DNA of 64,000 nucleotides from Tenebrio molitor. Lineage: Eukaryota > Arthropoda > Insecta > Coleoptera > Tenebrionidae. Each line of letters opens with the position of its first letter. The stretch's first letter is position 1. The notes beneath the pieces were generated by a model. That model did no database searches. It was not told the DNA's origin and was given only the letters and a program-made list of their open reading frames with translations. A program made the position numbers and the translations under genes. Below are positions 33,811-45,728 of the stretch, in pieces. Location: contig NC_091046.1 in the NCBI RefSeq assembly GCF_963966145.1, positions 14,880,001 through 14,944,000 on the forward strand, in the 5' to 3' direction.

Positions 33811-35546
33811 TACAGGGTGATTTATAATAGGTGTAAAAAACTTTGATATCGTGATCAGGAAGTCATTTTAAGAAAAAAATGTTTTACATATAGGCAAAGG
33901 TCCTATTTTGTTTATTTACAGAACTACAGTTGGCTTAAAAAAAAAACGAGAAATGAAATTTGACCTAATGTGAATTGGAAATTTGTCAATTTATGTCTCT
34001 TTGACAGTAGTATTTCTAACACATAAGTGCAGTTTTTTAACCTAAATTCTAAAAGGCCGTTTCAAACTATAAAAATTTAATAAAATCTGACAGAACTTTT
34101 TCTGACAGTTCCCGTTTTTTTTGACGCCGTACATCAGATTTAAATTTAAAGTACAACTTTCAAAATAGATAACTAGAAACATAAATGACTATGACAGAAA
34201 ACTATTGCCCATAAAGGTTGTTCAAAATGACCTCCTTGAGCTCGAATGCAAGCATGACACCTGCGAACCATTGAGTCGTAAACACGCGCTATTGTTGTTG
34301 CATCATCTTGACGAATTTCATTATAGTTATTTAAGATATAAGTGTAAAAACTTATCCTTTATCGCACGAACGGGTACTCCCTCGTACCTCGGTCGTATTT
34401 TAAAGGATGTGAGTGCTGCTACAAAGGAACTTTTTACACGTATGTCTTACAACATTTTATTACGATCGTGAGATCATCGCACCGGTTTCAACATAAATTT
34501 GTATAAGATAATTATTATTGATTCAATATTTTATGAATAACCAAAGTCATTTGAGAACCACGTCGTTTAGCAACCTACTTCTAAACAGTGTTTCCAACAA
34601 ATTATATTGTTGTATTCTGACAGTTCTGTGCCATAAAAGGGTGTACTAAAAGTTTTATGGCACGATTCCGTCAGTTCACTAAACGTCAACTTTGACAACG
34701 ATTTTTAGTGCAAAAAGTGCCAACTTTTTACACGATCGTAGATAAAATCTATTTGTTATTTGCTAAAGTAATTGTTCACGTGTTTTTATTTTGACACTGT
34801 AAACCAGCTGCTTCAACTGACCCCCCCAAAAAAATGCCAGGGGTTTAAGTAGGGAGATCTTGGGGGCCAAGCAAAACGTCTATCAGGAAATACTATCTAC
34901 ACCTCTGAAGACACTTACCATCACAACACCCAGACAGATAAACAATATCTGCATGTTCAGCTACACTAAAGTCATTCATTTTGACAACTATCAACTATAG
35001 TTGATTTCATATAAATGTTCATCAAGTGAGCTGTGCATGTGTAAAAGCACCTTTAATTTAGTTACATTGCAAAAGTCACATGTATGAAGGTCATGTCCAA
35101 TAAATCTTTACTTGGTAAAAATACAAAGACAGAAACAAATAAGAATTACTTTAATTTAATCAGTAAAAAGACGTAACATTGCTTTTGAAATCAGCAATGT
35201 TAAAACGGACAAAACTGAAAAATTAGTCAAATCGGGCAAGCAACTTTGAAAGTCAAAGTCACTAGCTTTGGCTTTAATACCAACAGAAAATCAGATTTTC
35301 ATGGCTTGCTTAGATGCACATTTATATGAAATTGAGTATAGTTACAATTGCTTCAGAAATTATGTTATTTCCATGGCTACTAGATTTTAAAGTTGCACTT
35401 TAATAATTATTTCAATAAAATTTAAACCTGATGTAGTTCTGTAAATAAACAAAATAGGACCTTATATTCATATAACATTTTTTTCCTAAATTGACTTCCC
35501 AACACGATGTCAAAGTTTTTTACACCTATTATAAAATCACCCTGTA
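33811..35546 (-). mobile_element. 1.7-kb DDE transposon in a WDR47 intron, with nested MITE
   Basis: The left end TACAGGGTGATTTATAATAG is mirrored at the right (CTATTATAAAATCACCCTGTA), and the inverted ends exceed 200 bases. On the minus strand the interior keeps transposase pieces. Near 34800-34900 it reads FAWPPRSPYLNPWHFFGG, the WPPRSPDLxPxDFF motif with the catalytic-region D changed to Y. Near 34205-34330 it reads RVYDSMVRRCHACIRAQGGH with FEQ. The frame is broken between them, so it is a dead copy. It ends 72 bases from WDR47 exon 1. Confidence 0.85.
33925..34131. mobile_element. MITE family Z, copy 1, nested in the left arm of 33811-35546
   Basis: TACAGTTGGCTTAAAAAAAA to TTTTTTTTGACGCCGTA, 207 bp. 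Removing it restores GAACTACATCAG, exactly the sequence of the opposite arm, so the host target was a single TA. Confidence 0.92.
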
Positions 35547-35618
35547 TATAAACTACAGATATTGTTATGGTTTATTGTTTTATCTATTATTTTCTGGTTG
35601 CAGTGATCAATGACTTAC

Positions 35619-37220
35619 CAATCATCTAACAACTTATTTTCATGATTCATCTGGCGTAGTAACTCTTCACGTTCCCTCTCCTTAAGTGCCAAGGTTTCTT
35701 GAAATTTCTGTTTCTGTTTCTGAAATTCTCTAAAAAGATCTCCATTGTAGCTTCGATCTAGACTAGGTTCTGCTGGAGGACCGGTAAGAACACTTTCAAC
35801 GGCCACAGGAGCAGGTTTTTCATTCAATGAATCTCTTCTAGAGGATCGTGCCGTACCTACGGACGCTGGCGATTCTCTCCCTTTGTGTTCAGGAGTCGAT
35901 GCATTGGATACTTTTCTCTCTGGACTTTTGGGCTTACTGACAGATTGGCTACTTGGAGGTGTGGTCAGTTTGGGTGTGCTCGTTTGTTCCTGAATTGAGG
36001 GGAGTTGTTGAAATTCTGCATAACTATTGCTCAAAAAAACTTCCCCTTCGTTTTCGAAAAGGCGATCCACTGAAGTGTTCATCAGTTTGTTGTTTTTAAT
36101 TCCCGTTAAGTGAAAACTGGCGAAACTACTCCGCGACATCGGACTGTTGGTGTTTATGTCGCCGGTACTGAGTGCCATGAGACGCGGGTTGCCGTTGTGA
36201 CCGGCGCTGCCGCTGCTGCCAAAACCGTAAGGCAACCCGTCTAACACCGGCATCAGAGAACGTGTCATGATGTCTGCGGCTGATCTGGGGCGAGTAAATG
36301 GCATAGCTGAGTGCGGAAACGTTTTTGGTTTGATTGGGGTCACCAGCATGTGTTCGGTCCACGAAGTTTCCAGCGAAGGCCGTTCCAAACGCTCCACGTC
36401 CACGTTCAAAGTTCTTTGTTCGAAGGGCACGGAAAACGTTTCCGAAGGAACGCTTTGCAACCAAGACAACAAACTAAGATCTGAATCACTAAAACCCACA
36501 CTGCCGTCAAGCAACCTCGAAAAATTCATCTCGTGCGATTGCGATTCTGTAGTGCCCGTGGCTTTTGCTTGACAATAATTCACACAAGATTCGTACAAAA
36601 TCCCTTTGATAATTAACTGTATAAGTCTATCGTTTTTTGCGCTGTTGTTGGCGTTAGCATCTGTTGACTTCCTGTCGCCTGGTAAAAATTCGGCTACTAA
36701 AGGATATACTTCCCGAAAACACTGTACGCGGGCATTGCTCGGGTTCCAGTCTTTGTATTGCAGATGATCCGTCAGTCGCGGTAAAGTCAAAAGCAAACAC
36801 AAATTTGAGTAGTCTTCTTTGGAAGGTGCAAACTTTTCCAAGTCGTTTAGAACCTTTACCACTTCTTCGACAGCGTTGTCCACACTGTTGCCCTGAACGT
36901 TGGCCTCCGATTTTATACATAACAGCTCTATGTATTTGTGCTTAAGAATGGTGTAGCTAAATTTGCGCATATTGAACGCCTGCAATGCCTCCAACGGTTG
37001 GATGAATTCCAATACGTCGTCCCATTGTCCATCCAGGATCAGTTGTCTCAAGAAAAGAACGTCATCCGAGTAATTGCCATTTATCACACCAGTTTCACGT
37101 TCGAGACTCAACTGAGAGATGTGCAGCTCACGGTTGTGCAAGAATTCGAGGGCCAGTCGAACCACGTCCTCCTCCCGGAGGGTGAGCCGAGCCGACGGCA
37201 TGACGTACCGAATTTGAAAT
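35619..37220 (-). CDS. WDR47: WDR47-like protein, first coding exon (LisH/CTLH half)
   Basis: The start codon is at 37201, in an exon opened by acceptor TTTTGTTGCAG|ATTTC and closed by donor GATGATTG|GTAAGT. It encodes 527 codons plus two bases. MPSARLTLREEDVVRLALEF and LHISQLSLERETGVINGNYS form a LisH motif (about residues 8-40). The next 60-70 residues (FLRQLILDGQWDDVLEFIQP) form a CTLH domain. Further conserved blocks are LCLLLTLPRLTDHLQYKDWN and RPRSAADIMTRSLMPVLDGL. A C-terminal stretch FQKQKQKFQETLALKERERE is a likely coiled coil. This order matches vertebrate WDR47 (nemitin), a microtubule-associated protein acting in neuronal cytoskeleton and cilia. Upstream in-frame codons before the ATG are leader or intron. 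The WD40 half is not visible. Confidence 0.95.
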
Positions 37221-37501
37221 CTGCAACAAAAGTTAAGTCGTGTTAACAAACTATAAAGTATCAAATCTGACTCGGTTCACTTTACACATGACCGCTCTAC
37301 CAAAAAATGTAGACGCTAATCATTCTCCTGAATGTTATGTTAACTGTTAAACTCAATCTTATCTAAATTATGCTGAATTAAACACTCGATTCTAAATTAT
37401 TAACATTTCAAAAATCGGAAAAGCACTAAACTCGTAATAACATTTTGGTGTTAACAAGTATATTCACAATTAACTACTGATTATTGCTGAAGCAAACTTA
37501 C

Positions 37502-37640
37502 AATCGCATTCCTTACGTTTTATGTATCAATACAATAATTAAACTGCCAATATCAAATCAATGCACACGCAACATATTCATATAACGGTGACGATTCAAC
37601 GCACCAAATTGGACCGGAAACAAGTGCGTCGGAAATATAA
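37502..37640 (-). other. Candidate untranslated leader exon of the WDR47-like gene
   Basis: On the minus strand a GC-richer stretch ends at a strong donor, GCGATT|GTAAGTTT, about 280 bases upstream of the acceptor of the first coding exon. Its upstream limit is a guess. No ATG-led long frame is present. Confidence 0.4.
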
Positions 37641-38004
37641 AGTTACAGTCTAAAATTGGAGTCAAACCACCAAGAAATAGAAGCATTTTTCACCTTTGCT
37701 ATTATTGCACTGCTGGAGCTTTCATTCTATTTTTGTAGTAGAAACTAGATTCTGAAATTTTAAATAAAATCTTAATAAGAAACAAATTAGCGGTTTTCAT
37801 AATATGGTGAAATCCAAATAGAAGAATACAAGATAGCCAACAAGTAACAATAAATATTTATTTAACGTTATAATAAATTTATTAACAAGATAAAATAATC
37901 CGTAATCGGTTGTAATTATGAACAACTACGTTTAACATTGCAAATTTACTTTCAGAAATTTTCATTCATTAGGCATACTTATAAAATTCTCATATGTAAT
38001 ATAC

Positions 38005-38260
38005 CAAGGGACAGATATATTGTCGGAAATTTTTTCGAACAGTCCTCACACACGAGTGTTTGTAGCAAGAAAATTACACGAGGGCGCTAGCCCGAGGGTA
38101 ATTTTGAGCGACAAACACGAGTGTTGGACTGCAAGAAAAAATTTCTGGCGATATATATCTGTCCCGAGGTATATTCGGAAGAGAATCGCCCGAAAAATTT
38201 GTTCCCTAGGTCAATTATATCGGAAATTTTCCCTAGGGAAAATTTCCGCTTAATTAAATC
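38005..38260. repeat. Complex hairpin with GC-rich loop
   Basis: CACACACGAGTGTTTGTAGC with downstream AAAATTAC pairs with GTAATTTTGAGCGACAAACA followed by CGAGTGT. The loop is GAGGGCGCTAGCCCGAGG. Outer GAAATTTTTTC/GAAAAAATTTC and ATATATCTGTCCC arms, and a second dyad near 38205-38250 (GGAAATTTTCCCTAGGGAAAATTTCC), continue the structure. Confidence 0.75.
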
Positions 38261-38502
38261 TTGCTTGGATTCAAACAATTCGGAGTTGTGATTTGTCAAT
38301 ATAAATCATGTGACATTTGAGGGCGATTCTCGATTTAATTGTTTTTCTTTATTTTTAAAATTAGAAACATCTTCAATAGTTGAAAATAAAAATGTGCTCT
38401 ATTTCATTGCTTTTATTCATCATAACACAATTTAAAAATTACCACACAATTAACCCATATTTGCAATACATACTTGTTAATAATAACAGAACATAATAAA
38501 AT
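38261..38502. other. AT-rich spacer, nothing recognised
   Basis: No exon or repeat end seen. Confidence 0.35.
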
Positions 38503-38642
38503 ACAACAAATTCAAAATGTGGAGGCGAGACGCCGGTAATTATGTTGATTAGCACCGCACTATTACTTCATTGTAATATCCGTAATAGTGTGTGTACTCC
38601 GGCAAAGTTGCCGTGCCGCCGGGTGGTGTGGTGGAGGGAAAT
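38503..38642 (+). mobile_element. Non-LTR retrotransposon 3' tail, copy T1
   Basis: About 140 bases containing GTGGAGGCGAGACGCCGGTA, GTACTCCGGCAAAGTTGCCG and CCGCCGGGTGGTG. They match the 3' untranslated end that follows the retrotransposon reading frame at 41690-41848, and the tails at 39489 and 56838. Only the tail is present. Confidence 0.8.
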
Positions 38643-39010
38643 TTCATAAAATTATTAAAACAAATACACACAAGTGCAAAATGTAGGTACATGTCTATGT
38701 CTAAGATATATAAGATATATAAGATAATATGTATCACTATTTGGTTCAACTTAAGTAATAATGCAGAGTTTCCAAGATGGAAGGGTCTCGCTGATTGGCA
38801 ACAACGCATAAATCACAACAAATTGCCTGAGCTCACAATCAAATACAATACAAGCATTTAGTAGATATTAGTGTTGATATTATCAACAAATTAACCCCAC
38901 TATTGAAATAGTAGAGTTTTCAAGTTTTAAGGAAAATAAATGAAAAAAAAATCAAGATATTTCCGTAGGTAATGCTACCAGAATATTAAATGAACACCGG
39001 ACATGTATTG

Positions 39011-39315
39011 TACAGGGTTATTCTAAACTATTGTAGAAGAAGCAGGCATTGCCCATGTTATGAAATTGTTGCCGCTTTCATGTGAACTGTCAATTTTTGT
39101 CGCTGTCACTGTCATTTTTTAGGTGAAAAGTTCGGTGATGAGAATTTTATTTATTATTATTGAGTTGTTTTGCACCCAATTTAACTCCTGTGTCTGAACG
39201 GTGTGTACTCACTTATTCACATCATTTTGATGTTTTTTACACGGAACAGCAACCATAAATTTTACATTCAGTTTTTACGCCTACTTGGATTACAATCATT
39301 TACAATAACCCTGTA
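39011..39315. mobile_element. MITE, ends TACAGGGTTATT
   Basis: 305 bp bounded by TACAGGGTTATT and AATAACCCTGTA. Interior non-coding. Confidence 0.75.
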
Positions 39316-39488
39316 TATTTAATAAAATACTTGACATGGTTTTTATTCAGTGTTATCTCCCGACATGGGGACAGCAGTAATAATTGTAGCTGACTGTTGC
39401 TGAATTCTGTTCATATTTTTCCTGTTTTAGTCAACTTTTATTTGGACAGTAGTCTGTTAGTTGACTTACTCAATAATAATATTAACAT

Positions 39489-39659
39489 TGACACAGAACA
39501 TAATACACAACAAAGTCATAATGCGGAGGCGAGACGCCGGTAATTATGTTGATAAGCACTGCACTATTACTTGATAGTAATATCCGTAATAGTGTATGTA
39601 CTCCGGCAAAATTGCCGTGCCGCCGGGTGGAGGTGGGATAGTTCAAAAAAAAAAAAAAA
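39489..39659 (+). mobile_element. Non-LTR retrotransposon 3' tail, copy T2, with A tract
   Basis: Same tail as T1 (ATGCGGAGGCGAGACGCCGG, then GTACTCCGGCAAAATTGCCG), ending in about 15 A bases at 39645-39659. The next retrotransposon fragment begins directly after the A tract. Confidence 0.85.
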
Positions 39660-41848
39660 CATAATTATGCGGTTTGCAATCGATCATTGATAAATGTAGG
39701 ATTTGCGGAACTGAAGGGGAAACAATTGAACACATAATTTCTTCTTGCACCGTTTTGGCTCAAAGCGAATATAAGAAATGTCATGATATATTCGCTAAAA
39801 TTATACACATGAATTTAGCTGTTAAATTCAATTTATTAAAGAATACGCAACCACATTATAGTTGTAAACCAGAAAGTTGATTGGAAAATGACAATTAGGT
39901 ACAAATTATATTTTGATCGAACAGTTTTTACTGACATTCATATTTAACATAACAGACCAGACATTATTATTTTAAATAAACAACTAAAGCAAGCATATCT
40001 TTTAGATACAATAGCTGTTCCAAATTCACATAATATAACACAGACATACAGGGTGACTGACGAAAAACCTTTGACGCTGTATCTTACTTATTTTTTATCC
40101 GATTTGAATAAACCACACATCAAATGAAATAGTTCGAAAACACTTCATTATTATCCTATTCGATATTTTTTTTGACATTTATTTTTGACAAACGATAGCC
40201 AACTTTTTTTTTCAAATTACACTCTATATATTTTTTTACTCGTTCTTATAAAGAATCTTCTTCTGAATATTCGTACATTAAAAGAAAAAACAAAAAATGT
40301 ATTTCAATTGAAAAAAATTGAAAATCAAGTAATCAAATTTGTAAACAATACAAAATCTATTCTAGTTGCTCAAAATTTCCTCAATGCTGTTGCAGACACT
40401 GTCGATACCTTCTAGAAATGCCCACCTTTGCATTCAGTAAAAAATTTCGGGGTTTCTCCTGACATACTCGCACTATCCTTTTTTTTAACTCTTTTTGGGT
40501 ACCTGGGGGGTCAAATAAACATTGTCACGAAAGTTTCCAATGAATATAAAGAAATCCAATGGATTCAAATCTGGGGATCTAGCGGGCCATCGAATAGCTC
40601 TATGAGCACTAAAAATACAAAATTCATGTGTGCATTATGTGGTATGGCGCCGGCCTGATGAAACACGACTCTATTCAACACTGCTAATGGTATCTCATCT
40701 AGTAAGTTGCTTATTCGTTTGATAATAAATAATATGATATTTTGTTTGATTGATACTGCTATCAATAAAAAAGTGACCCTGTTGGAACTTCGTCCAACCA
40801 CCTTTGGAACACCCCCTCTGTCGAAGGGGTGGGGACATCAACCCTCGACGACAGATCGACACATAGACAAGATCAACTTAACACTCGAGACAAGACTCGT
40901 CTCAATGCAAACACTTTCTTGTTACTTGTTTTATATTATTCAATAAATTGTTAGTTTATCCAATATGCGACTATCAATTTTGGTCCTTCGACACAAGTGA
41001 ACAGACCCACTAGTCCATTCTATCTCCAAAAATTTTCTTCCACAGCAACATTATTATTATTATCATCAAACTGTTTTGACAAATGAATATTCAGAGCTTA
41101 CTTAGCCATTTCGAGCATTTAGAACAAACTTCTCTCTTGTTTATTTTGGTCACTTGATTTTTAAATTTTGTACATTTACTCTTTAATTTCTTGACTTTTC
41201 TTTAATGAATGGGAATAGTTCTTTGCATTTTTATATTCAGAAGACAAATCTCTACAATACTGAATTAAAAAAAATGTACAGTGCTATTTGAAAAAAAGAA
41301 GCTGATGTTCATCTGTCAAAAACTGGACGGAAGATTTTTTTTAATTAGTTGGTAATGAAGTGTTTTCAAAATTATTTCATTTGATGTGTCACTTATTCAA
41401 ATCGGATAAAAAAATAAGCAAGATACAGCATCAAAGGTTTTTCGTCAGTCACCCTGTATATGTAATACAAAAATTAATAAATATTTAGAGCTCTCCGTTG
41501 CTATGAGAAATCTTTGGTGTTTAGAAAAAAATTCGATTTTACCACTTATAATTTCAGCAAGGGAAATAGTACCACAATGTCTTTTTAAAAATTTAAAAAT
41601 TCTGGATTTAGGGAACACATTGGTGGTTGAAATTCAAAAAGGTATATTATTATGCTCATGTCATATCGTGAGGAAGTTCCTAACATTGACACAGAACATA
41701 ATATTAAAACACAACAAAGTCAAAATGTGGAGGCGAGACGCCGGTAATTATGTTGATTAGCACTGCACCATTACTTGATAGTAATAATATCCGTAATAGT
41801 CTATGTACTCCGGGAAAATTGCCGTGCCGCCGGGTGGTGGAGGGAAAT
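39660..41848 (+). mobile_element. 5'-truncated non-LTR retrotransposon, split by a DDE transposon
   Basis: The C-terminal end of a reverse-transcriptase polyprotein is read in two halves. 39665-40046 has a C-x2-C-x8-H zinc-knuckle-like motif (DKCRICGTEGETIEHIISSC), RYKLYFDRTVFTDIH and RPDIIILNKQLKQAYLLDTI. It resumes after the insertion at 41470-41690 with NKYLELSVAMRNLWCLEKNS and ILLCSCHIVRKFL. The order matches the tail of insect LINE proteins, but I cannot name the clade. Frame changes and stops show it is dead. The 3' tail (41690-41848) is shared with T1 and T2. Confidence 0.85.
40047..41458 (-). mobile_element. DDE transposon, family P copy 2, inside the retrotransposon
   Basis: 1412 bp bounded by TACAGGGTGACTGACGAAAA and its inverted copy, with ends of about 120 bases and a TA on both sides. 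The minus strand carries transposase pieces: AVLNRVVFHQAGAIPHNA, PIRWPARSPDLNPLDFF and SRRYRQCLQQH followed by a stop. Frames shift several times. It is the same family as 27291-29420. Confidence 0.88.
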
Positions 41849-43191
41849 AAAAGAAATGTAATTAATTACATTGGTAATTAATTCAAACAATTTGTGTTAA
41901 ATTTTGTAATATTAAAATTATGAAAATACGTATCTACGAGTACATGACTGCATTCATTCGGAATACATTTTCTTCGTGTGTTCTGTTTATCTTTCCTGTA
42001 AAATGTAAACATATTTTTTTTCTGAAATATGTTACCAGTACTATTATAGTCCTTTTTATCCTAAAAAAAGCGGAAAAATGAAGACGTGAAATTCTCGTTA
42101 AGGTATAAAAAGAGATTTGTTGTTTAATTCAAGAGTGAAAAATAGAACTCATCAAAATGAATAGAAGTTGTAAAACGTTCATGAATTAGTTATAACATCC
42201 AAACCTCGCTTTTGTAAAGAAAAATGTTTTCAGTGTAACACTTTCATACAAACTTCTGGAGATCCTTTTCATTGACATGCATATCTTACGAAGGCATCCT
42301 TAAAAAACCTGTAGTAAGATAGATGCATATAGCAAGAAATAACAAAAAGCTTTTTATAAACAAACAACTTGCTTTCGTTTATAACAAGAATTAATATTTT
42401 ACAAACATATAATATTAGCATTAGCAACGTTTACTTTTCAATTTCTTTAACGTTAAAAATTGAAAATCATCAACACATGTATTCCTATTCACAAAGTTAT
42501 AATAGCTCCGATTAGAAACCTGTCGAAACGTTATTGATTTCTCTAACAAATATTGGGTATATTTATCTATATGTACTTCTAAATTTGATCCACTTACACT
42601 ACATACGACACGTTATCATTGTATTTCTATTTTTACAGTGATTTATATTTTTGCGTTGTAAACTTAAACTCAACAATGTTATAAAAAATCGAGGCTTAGA
42701 AAACTACTAAGAAGGCATCGATTAACTCACCACAAACTGATCCGAAAAACTTCTTTTCGTAAACAGAATGGAAATCAACACATGTTACAATAAGGTGCAA
42801 CTTTAAAAGCACACACTTTTTGTGATCGCTAGTAGGTACAGTATATTTACTAAACGTTTGAATAGAAATCTTGTAGCGCGGTGATTTTCAACATATGTCA
42901 CTCTCTACAGTCTACACTCTACACCAATGAATTTTACAAGCTATATGCTTCTGTATTATGTTTACCTACTAAAATAACTTGTCTGCTGCAGCTATTTTTT
43001 TTTATTTTTCAACAACGTTTAAAAACTGTCATCTACCCACAAATCTAAGACAAATTTCACTTGTTAATTGCATATGCAAATGAAGTGCTCATAAATTAAC
43101 AACGATTTACGATTAACAGTACTCGAAAGCATGTAGACAACTAGGTTAAAGCTAATTGTGTGGAATATGAAATAAACTGAGTATATCACCA
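41849..43191. other. AT-rich DNA, no gene supported
   Basis: No convincing exon, hairpin or transposon end seen in 1.3 kb. Confidence 0.4.
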
Positions 43192-44500
43192 CTACAGGGT
43201 GGCATTAAAAAAATTGTTCAAAACGTTTGAAATATATAGGTACAACGTTCTAATTACACTATATTTTGTAGATAAAACACAACAAATTTCTTCAAGACTA
43301 CATGAATAGTTTAATATCACAACAACCATAATAAACAAATATGAAGCAAGCTTCTTAATTATGAAAAATATGCAATTATGTTGGATCCATAAACCAGTTT
43401 GTGTACCCACAGAACGAGTGTTAGTATGTTTATGATGACCCTCTACTTACTTACAAGATCGAAAGGAGGATACCAATAGTGGTTTGGGTCACTAGTTCGA
43501 CATAAACCTACGATTACCGTCCAGTCGTGACTGTGACCTTCAATTTTTTATATTTATTAAAACGGTATATTTATTATTTTCAGAGGTTCCGTGAACCGAA
43601 CTATTTTCGGATTTTGAACTTATGTAAATGGTGTAAGTCGTTAATTGCTTGGTATTTGAGAATTTAATCACACCTCAACAGAAAAGAGAACTGTTACAAA
43701 AATTTCAAGTACCACTATGTCGCTGCTTTATAAAATTGATGCCGGTAAATGGATAAATTAGAGATGGTCTACGGGAACAACAAATGATTTTCCTAATAAA
43801 TTCTAATGCACATCTGTTCAATTCAAGATCAGCCGGTTGGCTGCGAGACGTTTCTTACTGCAGTTTCTTGACCTTCCGTGTTCATTCACTTGCACTAAAT
43901 ATTCGTCAGAAAAGAAGGATAAGATTCACTTATGAACATGTAACTCATGTAGAACACTTGAACAATATATTAAAATATCTTGGTGAGCCACGTGTATTGC
44001 TAGCAATCAATCAGGTTCCATTTAAATACCCCAGACCTCGACCAAATACATTGTATGTACTTAAATGTAGACTAACAAATTCAATTTTCAAAAAAGTTTT
44101 CATATACATTCCACCATGTCATTAGTAAAATTATGTGGCATCAAAAAATTGTGGCAACACTAAACGTATTTTTGCATGACTTAAAAATGGCAGAAATAAT
44201 TAAAGCAAAAATGATATACATATTATAACTTATTATTATGTTAATATTATGTCAATATTATGTTAGGGCGTTTACGTTTGTGTAGATATCTTTTCTCATC
44301 ATGAAACAAACAATATTTTCGAAATTCGATGTGTTGCGACAATTTTTTGGCGCAGTGTACGTATGAATGAATTTTAAAAATTTCCTTATTTTAAAATAAA
44401 ATACCAACCTTCCTCGATAAAATTCCTTGTTATATGTGATTGGTATACAAATTTCGGTATGAGTCACAACCACCATGCTTCACCATGGTCCTGTATATCC
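43192..44500. other. Unassigned stretch with an isolated transposon end and one coding-like frame
   Basis: TACAGGGTGGCATTAAAAAA near 43195 looks like a Tc1/mariner-like end without a clear partner. A 113-codon plus-strand frame at 43784-44125 (contains RRIRFTYEHVTHVEHLNNIL and KYPRPRPNTLYVLKC) is less AT-biased than its surroundings but matches nothing I recognise. Confidence 0.3.
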
Positions 44501-44570
44501 ATATTAATTTTATACCACTGACCACTAACACGCATTCACACAGACATACGATTTTTTGAAGTTTTTACTG

Positions 44571-44727
44571 CAGTTACTCACTGCGACTGCTGCAAATAGG
44601 AAAAGAGGTAATCAACGAAGCAGATTGCCGCAATCGACGTACATGTACCGTAACTTTACAGAAGAGGAATTGCACACAAGACGGGAGCAAATGCTTCTCA
44701 GAATTTATGCTCCCCGTGAATTATAAA
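44571..44727 (+). CDS. Possible terminal exon of an unrecognised plus-strand gene
   Basis: After a pyrimidine-containing acceptor-like site (GTTTTTACTGCAG|TTACTC at about 44570) an open frame of about 50 codons runs to TAA. It includes RSRLPQSTYMYRNFTEEELH and RREQMLLRIYAPREL. Composition is more coding-like than its surroundings. No partner exon was found, so this may be chance or a transposon relic. Confidence 0.25.
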
Positions 44728-45728
44728 CCATAACTTTCCACATAGTGTCATATTACTGTATTAGCTGATAGTGGGTCTAACCGGTAAGGGAGGGAAAACC
44801 AGAATGTAAAAAACGTCCAACGCGCGAAAGTATTTATGACGAAAACCAAAGTTCATCGAGGATGCGCGAGACGTATCAGCAAATGAGCTAGGGCAAATTA
44901 CAAGAAAAAAAAAAGATTAGGTATGTATTTTACGGAGATAAACGACTTCATTACAAATTATTCTAATATTGGACCAAAAAATATAGTATATTGGGAATAT
45001 TGAGATATAACGTTAGGAAGTGCATTATAACATAATCGAGATTCTGTTATGGCACTTACTAACCGTATTTCCCACAACGTTTTTCTCACAATCGCTTATA
45101 CGAAAAAAAAAATAAGTAATTTTTTGACAGGAATATTTTGAAGACATTAATGTCATTAATGACTTACCTCAGTAGGTATCGGTGTCGTTATTTACTTACA
45201 GCATTAGGGTTTTTAAGTTCAACTTTCAGATTGTGTCAAAAACAATTGTAAGTAGCTATAACAACACGATTGCGCGAAAAAATATGTATCCAACTTCAAT
45301 ATAAAATGGTTAACACTTGTCGGTGTAATGTGGTTTATAAATTTCGATAAGTTAATCGACAACATAAATACCTGCTAATGGAGCACCAACGTTGTAGTAT
45401 GTGGAACTACGATGAAAAAATTTGATAGTGCAGTGGTGCCATAAAAATTCCGATTCCTAGGGTGATTCGTAAAGGTAAAATTACGAATGAGTAAAATTGA
45501 TCAATAACATGTTGAAGTATGCCTCTTTGTTAATTATAAGAAAATCTACTGGAATATCCTTTTTTTCAACTTTTAAGCTGTTACGATGGTGAATCACTCC
45601 TTATCGTTGGCGGTATAAAAGTTAAACATATCTAAAACATAACCATTTTGGAGTAACTTATTTCATTTTCTCATAAAAATTAAAGCACTGTCTTGTGGAA
45701 TAATTTAAAACAGAGTAGATTCAACAAG
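44728..45728. other. AT-rich DNA, nothing recognised
   Basis: No repeat end or exon supported. Confidence 0.35.

Noticed and set aside
36126..36945. Several open frames on both strands around 36.1-37.2 kb
   Set aside because: They overlap the WDR47-like coding exon in other frames and have arginine/serine-biased, motif-free translations. They are shadows of that exon.
43784..44125. A 113-codon coding gene
   Set aside because: Mildly coding-like, but no family match, no signal peptide, no splice partners and a location in repeat-rich DNA. Kept only as an unassigned stretch.
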